From: Cristatella mucedo
Lineage: Eukaryota; Bryozoa; Phylactolaemata; Cristatellidae
Length of the DNA: 45,000 bases
Assembly: GCA_009760855.2 (NCBI GenBank)
Contig: WPIO01000011.1
Location: 1,120,001-1,165,000, forward strand
Direction of reading: 5' to 3'
Shown: positions 1-43,865 of the stretch, in pieces
How positions within the stretch are numbered: the stretch's first letter is position 1
Layout: the number at the start of each line of letters is the position of its first letter
Program-made: the position numbers and the translations under genes
Notes under the pieces: model-generated
Database searches by the model: none
What the model saw: only the letters and a program-made list of their open reading frames with translations
What the model was told of the DNA's origin: nothing

Positions 1-215
1 GATCAATTGATGTAGTGAGTAGCATATAAGTGGCAGCTCAGGACCGCTGAAAAGGATGAGCCATAGTCGGCGGCAGGAGAGTAGTTGTCGTTGCGTAAGA
101 ATTGTGGAAGCGAGTTTCACAGTCTAGGACCTGCAGAGCTAAAGCTTCTGTCGCCAACAGTCTTTAAGAGGATGAATGGAACAGCTAATTTATTGTCCAC
201 ACAGGACCCGAGGGC
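1..215 (-). mobile_element. L2-like non-LTR relic, ORF2 C-terminus (left half)
   Basis: Read on the minus strand, it encodes the end of an L2/CR1-type ORF2: VDNKLAVPFILLKTVGDRSF, then SSAGPRL and, after a stop, NSLP. This is the conserved C-terminal block after the reverse transcriptase. The same element continues at 1929 to about 2335; the two halves are separated by the inserted SINE/Ty3 unit and a CT tract. The sequence is broken by stops and is not functional. Confidence 0.75.
165..215. repeat. 51-bp direct repeat, left copy
   Basis: This 51-bp stretch of the L2-like ORF recurs at 1929-1979 essentially unchanged. The two copies flank the inserted 214-1675 unit plus the CT tract. It may be an unusually long target-site duplication or a template-switch product. 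Confidence 0.8.
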
Positions 216-321
216 TTGCAGCAGCGATAAAGGATCGCCCACCGCAGGAATCGAACCCGCGACCTCGGGACCGAGGTCGTGAAAAGCAACCGCTTTATCT
301 AGTGTGCCATCACGGCTCACC
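216..321 (-). mobile_element. tRNA-derived SINE, copy 1, tail missing
   Basis: On the minus strand it starts GGTGAGCCGTGATGGC, with an A-box-like region, and has the pol III B box GGTTCGATTCC (complement at 247-257). Only the tRNA-like head and about 16 bp beyond remain; the rest was lost at the unit boundary. Confidence 0.75.
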
Positions 322-880
322 TATTCGTTTGGTTGTCACTTCCGCGAGTGTTGGCGAAAAAGTAGACCCAAACTCAGCCTCTCTCTTGAGCTTCACAGAG
401 AGCTAGAACGGCGCCCGGCTGTCCTAGTTACTCGGACGCGAAGCTAGGAAAAGAGTAAGCAAGCGGAAACCAACCGACACGGCAGGACCGCCTAAACGAG
501 GCAACTTAGCAGAATGTTGCCATAGGACAGAGCTAGTCGGCCGAAGCGACTGCGGCGGCGGCCTTGCTGAGCCGAGGTTCGTTTATCGAGCCCTCGCGTG
601 CGTGCGCGCGCGAGCACGCTCCCAATTTGTTCGCTCTGGCGCGAGGTCGTTCGGGTTCCTCGCGAAAGCGTCGGAACGCGCCGGGAGGGCTTTCGACTGA
701 CCGCGACGCAAGACTTTTTTCATGCAACTTGCCGCGCCGACCGTCGGCCTGTGGGCTGCTTGCCGGTAGGCACCGATCGTCGTCCGACATTCTCCCGCGG
801 CCATTCGGGGCCGACCTTCGCCGCCGCTGCCGCCGCCTCATCTGCGCCGCTGTCGCGTTGGAGCTGCCGCCGCTGTCGCG

Positions 881-1674
881 ATGGAGAGCAAGCCTGGAGC
901 AGTTCCATTAGGACAAGGCCCGAGGCGAGTGCCGCCGCAGGCCTTACGAAGCGACGTACAAAGGAGGAAGCGATATTTACAGAGGAGGAAGTAAGTACTG
1001 AGATGCCAGAGGACACGGCATTGTTGATGAGAAGTCGACGAGCCCGTGGGCGTCGCCCTTGGCGATAGTTGGCAAGCCATCTGGGTACTTGAGCATCTGC
1101 GTCGACAATCACCGACTTGAGGAAGTTACCCTTTTCCGAACTTGACAGAGACACTGGATTGTCATGCATCCGCACGAGCGCGGCGCTTAAGGGTATGCAC
1201 TATATGCATATATGCACTATATGCACTATATGCCGGCCTCAGGACCATATCCAAGCAGTCTAGACGGCCCTTACGTCTCGTCGAGGAACGTTCCTTCTGG
1301 CTTGGGATGAGGCGTGACGTCGAGGAATGGATCTCGTCAAGTTGCCGCCGACACCAGCGGGCAATGACTATTTCGTTGTGGCATATTATGACTACTTGAT
1401 CGAATTATGACTACTTGATCGAATGCACCGTAGCAGTTCCACTGGCGAAAAGCAAACGGAAACAGCGACTGACGCCCTTATCGATCATTTCTTCGCGTCG
1501 GTCTACGGAGCACCTTGCGGTCAGTGCAGCGACAGCGGTTCCTCCGAGTGTGAGCCCCAGCTGCTCCAAGAGACGTGTCGCCGATTGCTGCGAAGAAAAG
1601 TTTCGTCTCTCGTCGAGCCAATAGCAGTGGAGTGGAAAGGTGCAATGGAGCCACATCGGCGACTTACTTCGACT

Positions 1675-1675
<1 letters not shown>
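881..1675 (+). mobile_element. Ty3/gypsy pol relic, copy 1
   Basis: A dead LTR-retrotransposon pol fragment in three frames. About 881-970 matches the start of the reverse transcriptase (GPRRVPPQ). About 1011-1151 has the finger motif STSPWASPL followed by ICVDNHRL. About 1260-1325 matches the integrase H2C2 zinc-finger region (WLGMRRDVEEW). About 1326-1670 matches the integrase core (PPTPAGNDYFVV, then DALIDHFFA). The RT palm with YxDD, the RNase H and much of the integrase are deleted, and frameshifts and stops separate the pieces. No LTRs were recognised; 322-880 of the unit is unassigned. Confidence 0.8.
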
Positions 1676-2335
<660 letters not shown>

Positions 2336-2577
2336 CGGAAAGACTCTTCAGCTGCGGCCGGATTGAGGCCTTGACCTTGACGTTTTCTAAATCATGGACA
2401 CACCTCCCCAATCCGTCTAGCCTGCCTCAGGGGAAGGACACCCGAAAATTGCATCTCCTGAGTGGTGCAGTAAAAAAATTAAACATACGTACTTTCGGGT
2501 GGCACATCGCTTCAATTTGGATTTTTATACTTTTCAATATGCTCATTTTCTTCTTACCTACTCACATCCTATAAGTT

Positions 2578-2749
2578 GGTGAGCCGTGATGGCACGCAGT
2601 AGGTAAGGCGGCTGCTTTTCACAACCTCGGTCCCGAGGTCGCGGGTTCGATTCCTGCGGTGGGCGATCCTTTATCGCTGCCGCAAGCGGTGGTGATAGCC
2701 GTAAAGGCTCTTCTGTCGCTGTACAAAAAGAGGCCGTCTAATCAGCTAG
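2578..2749 (+). mobile_element. tRNA-derived SINE, copy 2
   Basis: Plus-strand copy with A-box-like TGGCACGCAGTAGG and B box GGTTCGATTCC at 2644-2654. The body after the head runs through a segment ending CTAATCAGCTAG, which matches copy 3. This allows the SINE length to be set at about 170 bp. Confidence 0.75.
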
Positions 2750-2819
2750 TACTTTGCACGTAAGTTCGCAGAGCGCTTAAATTAGTGGCGGACGACTGCC
2801 TGCTTTCTTTCTCCTCGCT

Positions 2820-2965
2820 CCACCCTAGCGATATATAATACTATATTATATCTATACTTAATATATTATTACTATATTATATTATACTGTACTACATTAT
2901 ATATTATACTTAATATATTAATATTATATTATATTGTATATAGTATAATATCGATATTATAATAT
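2820..2965. repeat. AT-rich TATA/ATATTA low-complexity tract
   Basis: About 140 bp of irregular TATAT and TATTA units between the two facing SINE copies. No coding sequence. Confidence 0.85.
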
Positions 2966-3225
2966 CGTAATATGTATCGTGGGAAATGAGCCTTGATTTG
3001 GGCATGGATATGGATAATTCGGGCACGAGGAAATAATAGGAGTGAACAGACGACATCGGTGCAGTTTGGCTAAGGCAGCCGTTGCGGTACGTCACGTTCG
3101 AAATGCTCGTCTGTTGGCGCTCAGAACGTCTCGTGCAAGAGCGGCCTGTCACTGAACTCCTCCGCCATTGTTTTCGGGCGGGCCCTTCGCCACAGCTCTG
3201 ACTATTAATAATCAAAATAATAATC

Positions 3226-3395
3226 CTAGCTGATTAAACAGCCTCTTTTTGTATAGCGACAGAAGAGCCTTTACGGCTATCACCACCGCTTGCAGCAGCG
3301 ATAAAGGATCTCCCACCGCAGGAATCGAACCCGCGACCTCGGGACCGAGGTCGTGAAAAGCAACCGCTTTATCTAGTGTGCCATCACGGCTCACC
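3226..3395 (-). mobile_element. tRNA-derived SINE, copy 3
   Basis: Minus-strand copy (B box complement at 3321-3331) with the same body as copy 2 and a tail rich in ATT triplets. It lies tail-to-tail with copy 2 across 480 bp of AT-rich sequence, and its head is fused to the Ty3-bearing unit. Confidence 0.75.
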
Positions 3396-4747
3396 TATTC
3401 GTTTGGTTGTCACTTCCGCGAGTGTTGGCGAAAAAGTAGACCCAAACTCAGCCTCTCTCTTGAGCTTCACAGAGAGCTAGAACGGCGCCCGGCTGTCCTA
3501 GTTACTCGGACGCGAAGCTAGGAAAAGAGTAAGCAAGCGGAAACCAACCGACACGGCAGGACCGCCTAAACGAGGCAACTTAGCAGAATGTTGCCATAGG
3601 ACAGAGCTAGTCGGCCGAAGCGACTGCGGCGGCGGCCTTGCTGAGCCGAGGTTCGTTTATCGAGCCCTCGCGTGCGTGCGCGCGCGAGCACGCTCCCAAT
3701 TTGTTCGCTCTGGCGCGAGGTCGTTCGGGTTCCTTGCGAAAGCGTCGGAACGCGCCGGGAGGGCTTTCGACTGACCGCGACGCAAGACTTTTTTCCTGCA
3801 ACTTGCCGCGCCGACCGTCGGCCTGTGGGCTGCTTGCCGGTAGGCACCGATCGTCGTCCGACATTCTCCCGCGGCCATTCGGGGCCGACCTTCGCCGCCG
3901 CTGCCGCCGCCTCATCTGCGCCGCTGTCGCGTTGGAGCTGCCGCCGCTGTCGCGATGGAGAGCAAGCCTGGAGCAGTTCCATTAGGACAAGGCCCGAGGC
4001 GAGTGCCGCCGCAGGCCTTACGAAGCGACGTACAAAGGAGGAAGCGATTTACAGAGGAGGAAGTAAGTACTGAGATGCCAGAGGACACGGCATTGTTGAT
4101 GAGAAGTCGACGAGCCCGTGGGCGTCGCCCTTGGCGATAGTTGGCAAGCCATCTGGGTACTTGAGCATCTGCGTCGACAATCACCGACTTGAGGAAGTTA
4201 CCCTTTTCCGAACTTGACAGAGACACTGGATTGTCATGCATCCGCACGAGCGCGGCGCTTAAGGGTATGCACTATATGCATATATGCACTATATGCACTA
4301 TATGCCGGCCTCAGGACCATATCCAAGCAGTCTAGACGGCCCTTACGTCTCGTCGAGGAACGTTCCTTCTGGCTTGGGATGAGGCGTGACGTCGAGGAAT
4401 GGATCTCGTCAAGTTGCCGCCGACACCAGCGGGCAATGACTATTTCGTTGTGGCATATTATGACTACTTGATCGAATTATGACTACTTGATCGAATGCAC
4501 CGTAGCAGTTTCACTGGCGAAAAGCAAACGGAAACAGCGACTGACGCCCTTATCGATCATTTCTTCGCGTCGGTCTACGGAGCACCTTGCGGTCAGTGCA
4601 GCGACAGCGGTTCCTCCGAGTGTGAGCCCCAGCTGCTCCAAGAGACGTGTCGCCGATTGCTGCGAAGAAAAGTCTCGTCTCTCGTCGAGCCAATAGCAGT
4701 GGAGTGGAAAGGTGCAATGGAGCCACATCGGCGACTTACTTCGACTT
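3288..4747. repeat. 1.46-kb duplicated unit, copy 2
   Basis: Second copy of 214-1675 in the same orientation. Here the SINE keeps its full tail (to 3226) and the Ty3 relic continues to about 4905, so this copy looks closer to the source sequence and copy 1 to the transposed or duplicated product. Confidence 0.9.
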
Positions 4748-4910
4748 ACTTCACACGAGACGATCAGCAAGATTCAAGGACGCCTGTTCGCCACGCGTTC
4801 GCGTGCGCTTCGCGTACAATGTGCGCGTCTGTACATTCGAGCGTCCAATCGTTACCGTTTGAACTTATCTTCGGGCTTCGGCAGACCGTGCGACACTATG
4901 CTTGAAATAT
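3955..4910 (+). mobile_element. Ty3/gypsy pol relic, copy 2
   Basis: Carries the same pieces, deletions and frameshifts as copy 1, and extends further into the integrase core: a frameshifted FAYN tract near 4810 is followed by SVHSSVQSLPFELIFGLRQ, the conserved end-of-core motif of Ty3/gypsy integrases. Sharing the same lesions shows that the duplication happened after the element had died. Confidence 0.8.
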
Positions 4911-4924
4911 TGACTAGATCGGAC

Positions 4925-5150
4925 GCTAGCAGTGAATTTAAAGACCGTTGGAGACAGAAGCTTTAGCTCTGCAGGTCCTAGATTGTGGAACTCTCTTCCG
5001 CGATTCTTACGCAACGACAACTACTCTCCTGCTGCCGACCACGGCACGTCCTTTCCAGCCGTCCTGAGCTGCTACTCCCATGATACTCACTACCTCAACT
5101 GCTCTCCTGAATCAGTGTGCTTCTCATTTTCTCGTTTTTGTGTGAGATGA
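4925..5150 (+). mobile_element. L2-like relic, ORF2 C-terminus
   Basis: Plus-strand frame from 4932 reads LKTVGDRSFSSAGPRLWNSL and ends near 5150. It is the inverted partner of 1-165, so the 1-5150 cluster is bracketed by oppositely oriented ends of the same family. Confidence 0.8.
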
Positions 5151-5366
5151 AGTCTGTTGGCTACCGAATTCATACCAAAAGCCGCTCAGGCTGTGAGTTC
5201 GCTATACAAAACTCTCCAGCGTAACACCCGCATGGTCTTTGTCGCCTTGTGAAGTTACGGATGGAGATACGTAACAGTCTGCCATATCAGGATGCAGAGA
5301 AAAATGGACCTTCAGAGCACGTCAGGCGATAGCCTTTGAGCCCGTGACTAGCAGGCTGGAGCTGCT

Positions 5367-5398
<32 letters not shown>

Positions 5399-6139
5399 GG
5401 CGCAGTGAAGTAAACTTTCCTGCTAGCGCCGCAGTAAAGTAAACTTTACTCGTTTCTGGAGGGAGAGAAAGCCTAGCTGCTGCTCCACGCTCCGCCTGCC
5501 TGCGAAAGCGGCCACGAGCAAATGTTAAGCGCCTGGCTCGCTGTAGGGGCTGTAGTAGCATTGTCGAGCGCAAGATCGGCAGACCGGCATACCTTGTAAG
5601 ATTTGGCCGGGCTACGCCATCTGTAATTCACCACAGCCTTATGTATCGCTGAAAGGAGCGCCACCTGGAAACAGCTGAATACAGCAAGCCCGGTGCTGAG
5701 GCTGCCGTTGTACGAACTGAGATCGACCGCCCTGAAACTGCAAAAGCCAACCCAGGTCCAGCGTACGTGCAGGCATGCCAAACCTTGACTTTGACCTTTG
5801 ATGACCGAAGGGCTGGCAGATCGTGCGACATTCAACCGTCGCCGGCTGAAATCCAGGCACCGCGAGAAACTCATGGCGTCACGCAACATCTGACCGCCCC
5901 TAACGCACAAGAAGTTGTGCAGGGCGGTCGACGTGGACGCAACCGGAAGAACGAGGACTGTAAAGCCTCCCGGTTGGCGTAGGGACTTTGTAGCCTGATA
6001 TTCTTTGAGCGAACTTATTGATGTCTAACCCTTCCAAAAACCAACAGGGGGAGAAGTTGTTGGATTACCTCCCCTCCGCGAGTCAAGGGTAGCTAGCTTT
6101 CAGGTTCGGTGCATGCGCAAACTGCTGGCAACAAACCTT
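5151..6139. other. Unassigned sequence with (CAG)n run
   Basis: No host gene recognised. It contains (CAG)n at about 5364-5394 and overlapping open frames on both strands at 5470-5980 that match nothing I know; they may be remnants of another element. GC content is higher than in the flanking L2-like tails. Confidence 0.4.
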
Positions 6140-6345
6140 ATAATAATAATAATAATAATAATAAATTTGATGCAGCGCCCTCAGAGAACTCAATATCTTT
6201 CTAGGCGCACTACACATTAGCTGCAAAGGATCGAATGGTTGGCGGTAGCATGCTCAGTACACAAAAAGAATAGCTGAAAGTAGGCAAACTTGACTGTAGA
6301 GTTGATGTGATCGTCTAATAAAACGTCACTTTGGTTTAAAAGTTA
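6140..6345 (-). mobile_element. L2-like 3' tail with (AAT)n
   Basis: On the minus strand it ends with the family 3' hallmark (a short conserved block around GAGTTCTCTGAGGGCGC, then an ATT repeat). The ATT tail is at 6142-6165 (plus-strand AAT). Only non-coding 3' sequence is present. Confidence 0.7.
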
Positions 6346-6474
6346 ATCAGTTTGTTACTCAGAAAGCTACTCAGTGACTCAGAAATTTCGGTTTGAAACG
6401 TACCCAGTTCGCAGCTCCCGCCAAACGAGCGGCGTCTCAGCTGGTGGCCCCGGCCCCCGCGGCAGCTTCGGAGC

Positions 6475-6800
6475 GCTTTTAATAACACATTTGAAATACA
6501 GCGCCACCAGAGAACTCAATCTCTTTCTAGGCAATATACATTAGCGGCAAAGTAAGCACGATCGAATGGTAAGTGGTAGCATGCTCAATAAACAATAAGA
6601 ATAACATGGTATAGGGTCAGCATGGGGTCGAATCACAGAATCACAGGGACCCATTAAATTCTGTGACAGGTAGATGCGTTTTTAGTTTTTTAAATGCTGT
6701 CATGTCAGGAGATGTCGTGACGAAAGTCGGAAGTGAATTCCAGGCTTTGGGAGCATTTCTTTTATTAACGCATAATCCACGGATCTTAGCAGCAGCAATA
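6475..6800 (-). mobile_element. L2-like 3' end
   Basis: Minus strand reads RNAPKAWNSLPTFVTTSPDM and continues into the family 3' untranslated block near 6500. Broken and truncated. A plus-strand scrap of the same tail follows near 6985-7015. Confidence 0.7.
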
Positions 6801-7196
6801 CAATCTAGGAATGCATTTGAACTACGACAACAAAGCGATAATGGGTACGCACGATCGTAACCAATACGCAGTTTACTAGCCTCCGGCGTAACTAACGCCG
6901 CCGCCGCCGCCGCCGGTGTGGCAGGCCCAGCGGCCCCCCGAGCTTTTCTGTGCAGTTCGTGCCTCGTTAAAGCATAAGCAAAGTTCATGGAAAGAAATTA
7001 GGTTCTCTAAGGGCGCTAAGGATAAGAGCTAATAAAAGGGATAAAAAAACATTACCATTATTAAACTCAGACACAATCTGAGGGAGGCAGATGCGGAACC
7101 GCGAAATACTCTGAAATGCGCTTAAAAGTAGCGCGCGAAAACCCCTCTAAGTGGACGCTCATCGGCTTTTCTCGGCGGCCCGGCCAGTGCCGACGT

Positions 7197-7250
7197 AGCG
7201 TTACGCATTGCGTATTACGCATTGCGTATTGCGTATTGCGTTGCGCGTGG
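7197..7250. repeat. Short tandem ATTGCGTATT-type repeat in CpG island
   Basis: About 50 bp reads as iterated TACGCATTGCGTAT units, partly palindromic. The units resemble C/EBP- or PAR-bZIP-like half sites (ATTGCG plus inverted copy), which is family knowledge and not evidence of binding. It is about 1.2 kb upstream of the start codon. Confidence 0.5.
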
Positions 7251-8410
7251 AGGTAGCCTGAGAGGGCGCCGGGCGGCAAACCGTTAAGCCGGCAGCAGCG
7301 GTAAGCTGGCTCCAAGGATCGAAGGGGGCGCGCCGGAGCGAGCGCGACGGCTCCGCTGCCTGACCTCGAAGCAGAGGTCAGGCAGTCGACTTCATTCGGA
7401 GCCTGCACGCTGGCTGCTCGGTCGCCGCCTCGCAGCGGCGCCCGACGCCGACGAAGCTTCTCGAGCAGAGATAAAAAACTGAGGAACGCGAAGAGAGCGC
7501 TGCGACCGGAGAGCGCTTCGGCGGCGGCGGCGCGCGGGGTCGGGGGTCGAAATGTGAGCGCGGCGGCGGCGGCGGCGGCTGCTGCCGGTCGGGCGCGCCG
7601 CAATCGGCCTTTGGTCAGGAGGGCGAGCGCACCTGCTGCTCTCTCGGCGGCCGCCGCCGCCGCCGGCGCGGAGGCCGCAGCGTAAGCTAGTCGCGGCGTA
7701 AGGGCAGCCGCTTCGCTGCGCTCACGCCGCGACCTCGCCTGGGGCCGCGTCCGCGCGGCGCGCGCGCCCCCCTCCCAACCAGCCGGGCAACCCAGCCCCG
7801 CTCGCCTTCGCCGACGAAGACGGGCCACAGACGTTGAGCGCCGGACCGCCGGTCCCACTTCCGCCCCTCAATCCAATAACGCACCTGTTGTGCCGGCCGC
7901 CGCAGCTAGGAATGTGGCACCTGTTTTTATTCGGGGATATCTCGGCCTGGTAGAGGCCGGGTCGGTGGGCGTTCCGAGCGGCCGGCGAGCGAGAGCCTGC
8001 GCACAATTGGCGAGACGCTGCGAGAGCGAGCGAGAACCCGCGCGCGCAAAAGAGCGGCGGCGGCGGCGGCGACGACGACAGCGAGTCTTGACTTAGCGTT
8101 GACCATAGGTTTCGCGGCGGCATTTGCAGCAGCGGCTCGCGGCGTCGACTCGGCAGGGGCGGCGGCGGCGGCGACTGTGCGGTGCAGGGTGCGGTGTGCC
8201 CTCTCAAACCGCCAGGCAGGCAGGCAGGCCGGCGGCGGCGAGCCAGCGGGCACGTGGACCGCGAGCGGAAACTCGCTCGGTCATCCGGCGGCCATCTCGG
8301 CGGCCGCTCCCACGACAAGTGTGCGGCGATCTCTCGAAGGGCAACTACAAGCGGAGCGGTCGAACGGTCCTGGCGCGCGCTCGCGCACCTCGTGTGCTAC
8401 AGCCGGCAGC

Positions 8411-41683
<33,273 letters not shown>

Positions 41684-41759
41684 GTATGATAGCATTTTTG
41701 TGCACTAAACATAGGCATACGTATTGCGCACTACTGATGGGATAAAAAACAGCTACATA

Positions 41760-42180
41760 ATAATAAAAAAATAAAAAAATATATCATAATAAAAATAGTA
41801 ATAATAATAGGTAGGTCGTGTAGCACTTAAAGAAAAAAATCCTTATTCAGGTGATATATACAATTAGCTGCAAGAGAGTCAATAACCAGTACTGCATGAC
41901 CATGATACGCTCACGGTATCGTGCTCAGAAAATGAAATTGGATTATTGCGAAGGTGCCGATGCCTATTAAGATTATGATGAAGGTAGTCTTATAGATATC
42001 CGACATGATGGCTTAGTCTTATGCAAATACAAATATTTTCATATATGTCCATATATCTATATATCCAGCTGATATATACAGTCTTGCAGTATGCTGCAAA
42101 GCACCAGGGTAGAGACTATTTTCTTAGAAGGTCCCATACAAATAACACATTATAAATAAATAAAATGAGAGAGAGATATA
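41760..42180. other. AT-rich intronic sequence
   Basis: AATAATA-rich stretch (41757-41815), possibly a worn L2-like tail, then AT-rich sequence with short TATA runs. No exon seen. Confidence 0.45.
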
Positions 42181-42189
42181 TATAGATAT

Positions 42190-42885
42190 AAATTATCGAG
42201 AAAAAGATCTTTGGCTAGTATACATACATTAGCCGGTGGTGCCCTGTCTTGCCGGGGTCGGGCGTGCTACCCGGGCCTCCCGGTTCAGGAACAGGGACCA
42301 TGCGGCATCCGGGCCGGTAATGGCATCGGAGAGGCTGTGCCGCCCCAAAGCCGTTCTCTTCGAGCGTCAAATGCCGAGTTCGGCCAGGCAAGGTTCATTA
42401 TTTGGCCACCAGCTGCCGAGAGCCCCGACCACAAAGGACCCAACCACTGCCGACCGGTAGCCAGCTGTTAAGAAAGACCGACCGGGCAATGGCAGCATAT
42501 TTATCGTCTTGTTCCGGGCCACCACAATCACAGCATCCTTGCTGCTGTCGAATGGCACCGTCGCATCAACAATTACTAGATCAGTGTTGCTGTCAATGAC
42601 CAGGTCCGGCTTGATAGCCAGACCACCAGCGAGCGGGAGGGAGTGGCCTGCCGACATGTAGTTGAGCGGCGTAGCCGGAAGAGCTCCGATTAGGCGGCCC
42701 AGAACCAGGTTGTGTCGGGCCGTTATTGCATGCAGCATCGGCCGACATTGGCTCAGCTCGTGGCAAGCGGTCTCTGCCACCGTGCGGCATAGGCAGCAGC
42801 TGGTAACCGTCCCAGGGTGTGCCCGACTCCTGGCAGCAGCCACTGGTAGCACATCCAGGCGTATTCGGTGTACAAACCGCTAAGC
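42190..42885 (-). mobile_element. R2/NeSL-type non-LTR relic, endonuclease C-terminus
   Basis: A minus-strand open frame of about 160 codons (42367-42852) has a zinc-knuckle-like CCLCRTVAETACHELSQC segment. KPDLVIDSNTDLVIVDATVP follows, with the PD-x12-D pattern of the restriction-like endonuclease of R2/R4/NeSL-type elements, and then VVGALGSWWPNNE near the C-terminus. The reverse transcriptase is missing, so it is a 5'-truncated copy. The family is by motif only; the exact clade is not settled. Confidence 0.8.
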
Positions 42886-42913
42886 CCGGAACGACAGGCC
42901 AAGACCTGTGGTC

Positions 42914-43015
<102 letters not shown>

Positions 43016-43239
43016 ACAATCACTCGCATACAGTCCTTTGCAGACTTGCGCGGACTCATGCAGGTAAAGATTATTCGCATATACTGTGCTGGCCCGAAAA
43101 ATCACCATACTACATGAATAGAGATGCAATCTCCAATGCTGCCGACCGTATCCGTGAAACCCTACCTCACTATTTGTTGAAAGAGCAAATAGTGGCTACA
43201 CTTTGACTGCAAACTCGACTTTGCTTACAATATAAATGC

Positions 43240-43300
43240 AATGGAATCCATTTAATATATAATTCATTTGCATTGAGCCCTAAGAGAACTCAATGTCTCT
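43240..43300 (-). mobile_element. L2-like 3' tail scrap
   Basis: Minus-strand family block (plus strand CCCTAAGAGAACTCAATGTC). An imperfect hairpin follows at 43305-43346. Confidence 0.5.
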
Positions 43301-43304
43301 ATTC

Positions 43305-43346
43305 AGGACAGAGGCCACGGGGCTGTAGCCCCGCGACCTCTGTCCT
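43305..43346. repeat. 20-bp near-perfect inverted repeat
   Basis: Arms 43305-43324 and 43327-43346, 18 of 20 positions pairing, 2-bp loop. GC-rich within an AT-rich region. Confidence 0.85.
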
Positions 43347-43682
43347 CGAATACACCTAGAGCTCGATCTTAAAGGTGAGCACCTTAACCACTGGTGCTAG
43401 AAAACTTAAAATTGGCTTGTTTTGTGGTTTATACTAAGCTGGTTTGTAAAAGTAGCGTTTTTAGAAGAGTTTTTTTGTTGCAATACCAAAAAACACCGCA
43501 AAGTAAGACTTGGAAGATGTGCCAAGTATTCCTTTTTCTAAAAATGCATTTCAGAGACTGTGCTTGGCATTTTTCCGGAATTGTCAAGATTTTAGGGACC
43601 CAATTTTGGCCTCCACAGACAAAGGCCATACATGCGTGGCTCAAGACTTCAAGATAAAGGTGCATATGAAACCGAGAAATAA

Positions 43683-43865
43683 TAATAATAATAATACACT
43701 TATATGCGACCTCGGAGAACATAATTTTCTTTACAAGGACTTAATATTTGCTGCAAAGGAAGCACGATCGAATGGTTAATGGCAGCATGTTCAATTTCAA
43801 CAAGCAAAACATGGTTAGAGGTGACGTGCATTGGGTCAGCATGCAAATATGGTTAGTGACATGAT
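43683..43865 (-). mobile_element. L2-like 3' tail, facing the next element
   Basis: Minus-strand 3' end with AAT tail (43680-43695 on the plus strand) and the family 3' untranslated sequence up to about 43860, where a plus-strand copy begins. Confidence 0.75.

Noticed and set aside
216-321. tRNA gene
   Set aside because: Has pol III boxes but recurs fused to a SINE body, and no proper acceptor stem could be drawn; treated as SINE.
1185-1235. CRISPR-like or regulatory repeat (TATATGCAC units)
   Set aside because: Short degenerate tandem repeat inside the Ty3 relic; animal genome, no spacers.
7067-7858. 263-codon minus-strand open frame
   Set aside because: Ala/Arg-rich product of CpG-island composition; no domain, and it overlaps the likely cubilin promoter region.
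8099-8410. In-frame upstream extension of cubilin exon 1
   Set aside because: Low-complexity sequence that would place the signal peptide internally; the 8411 start fits better.
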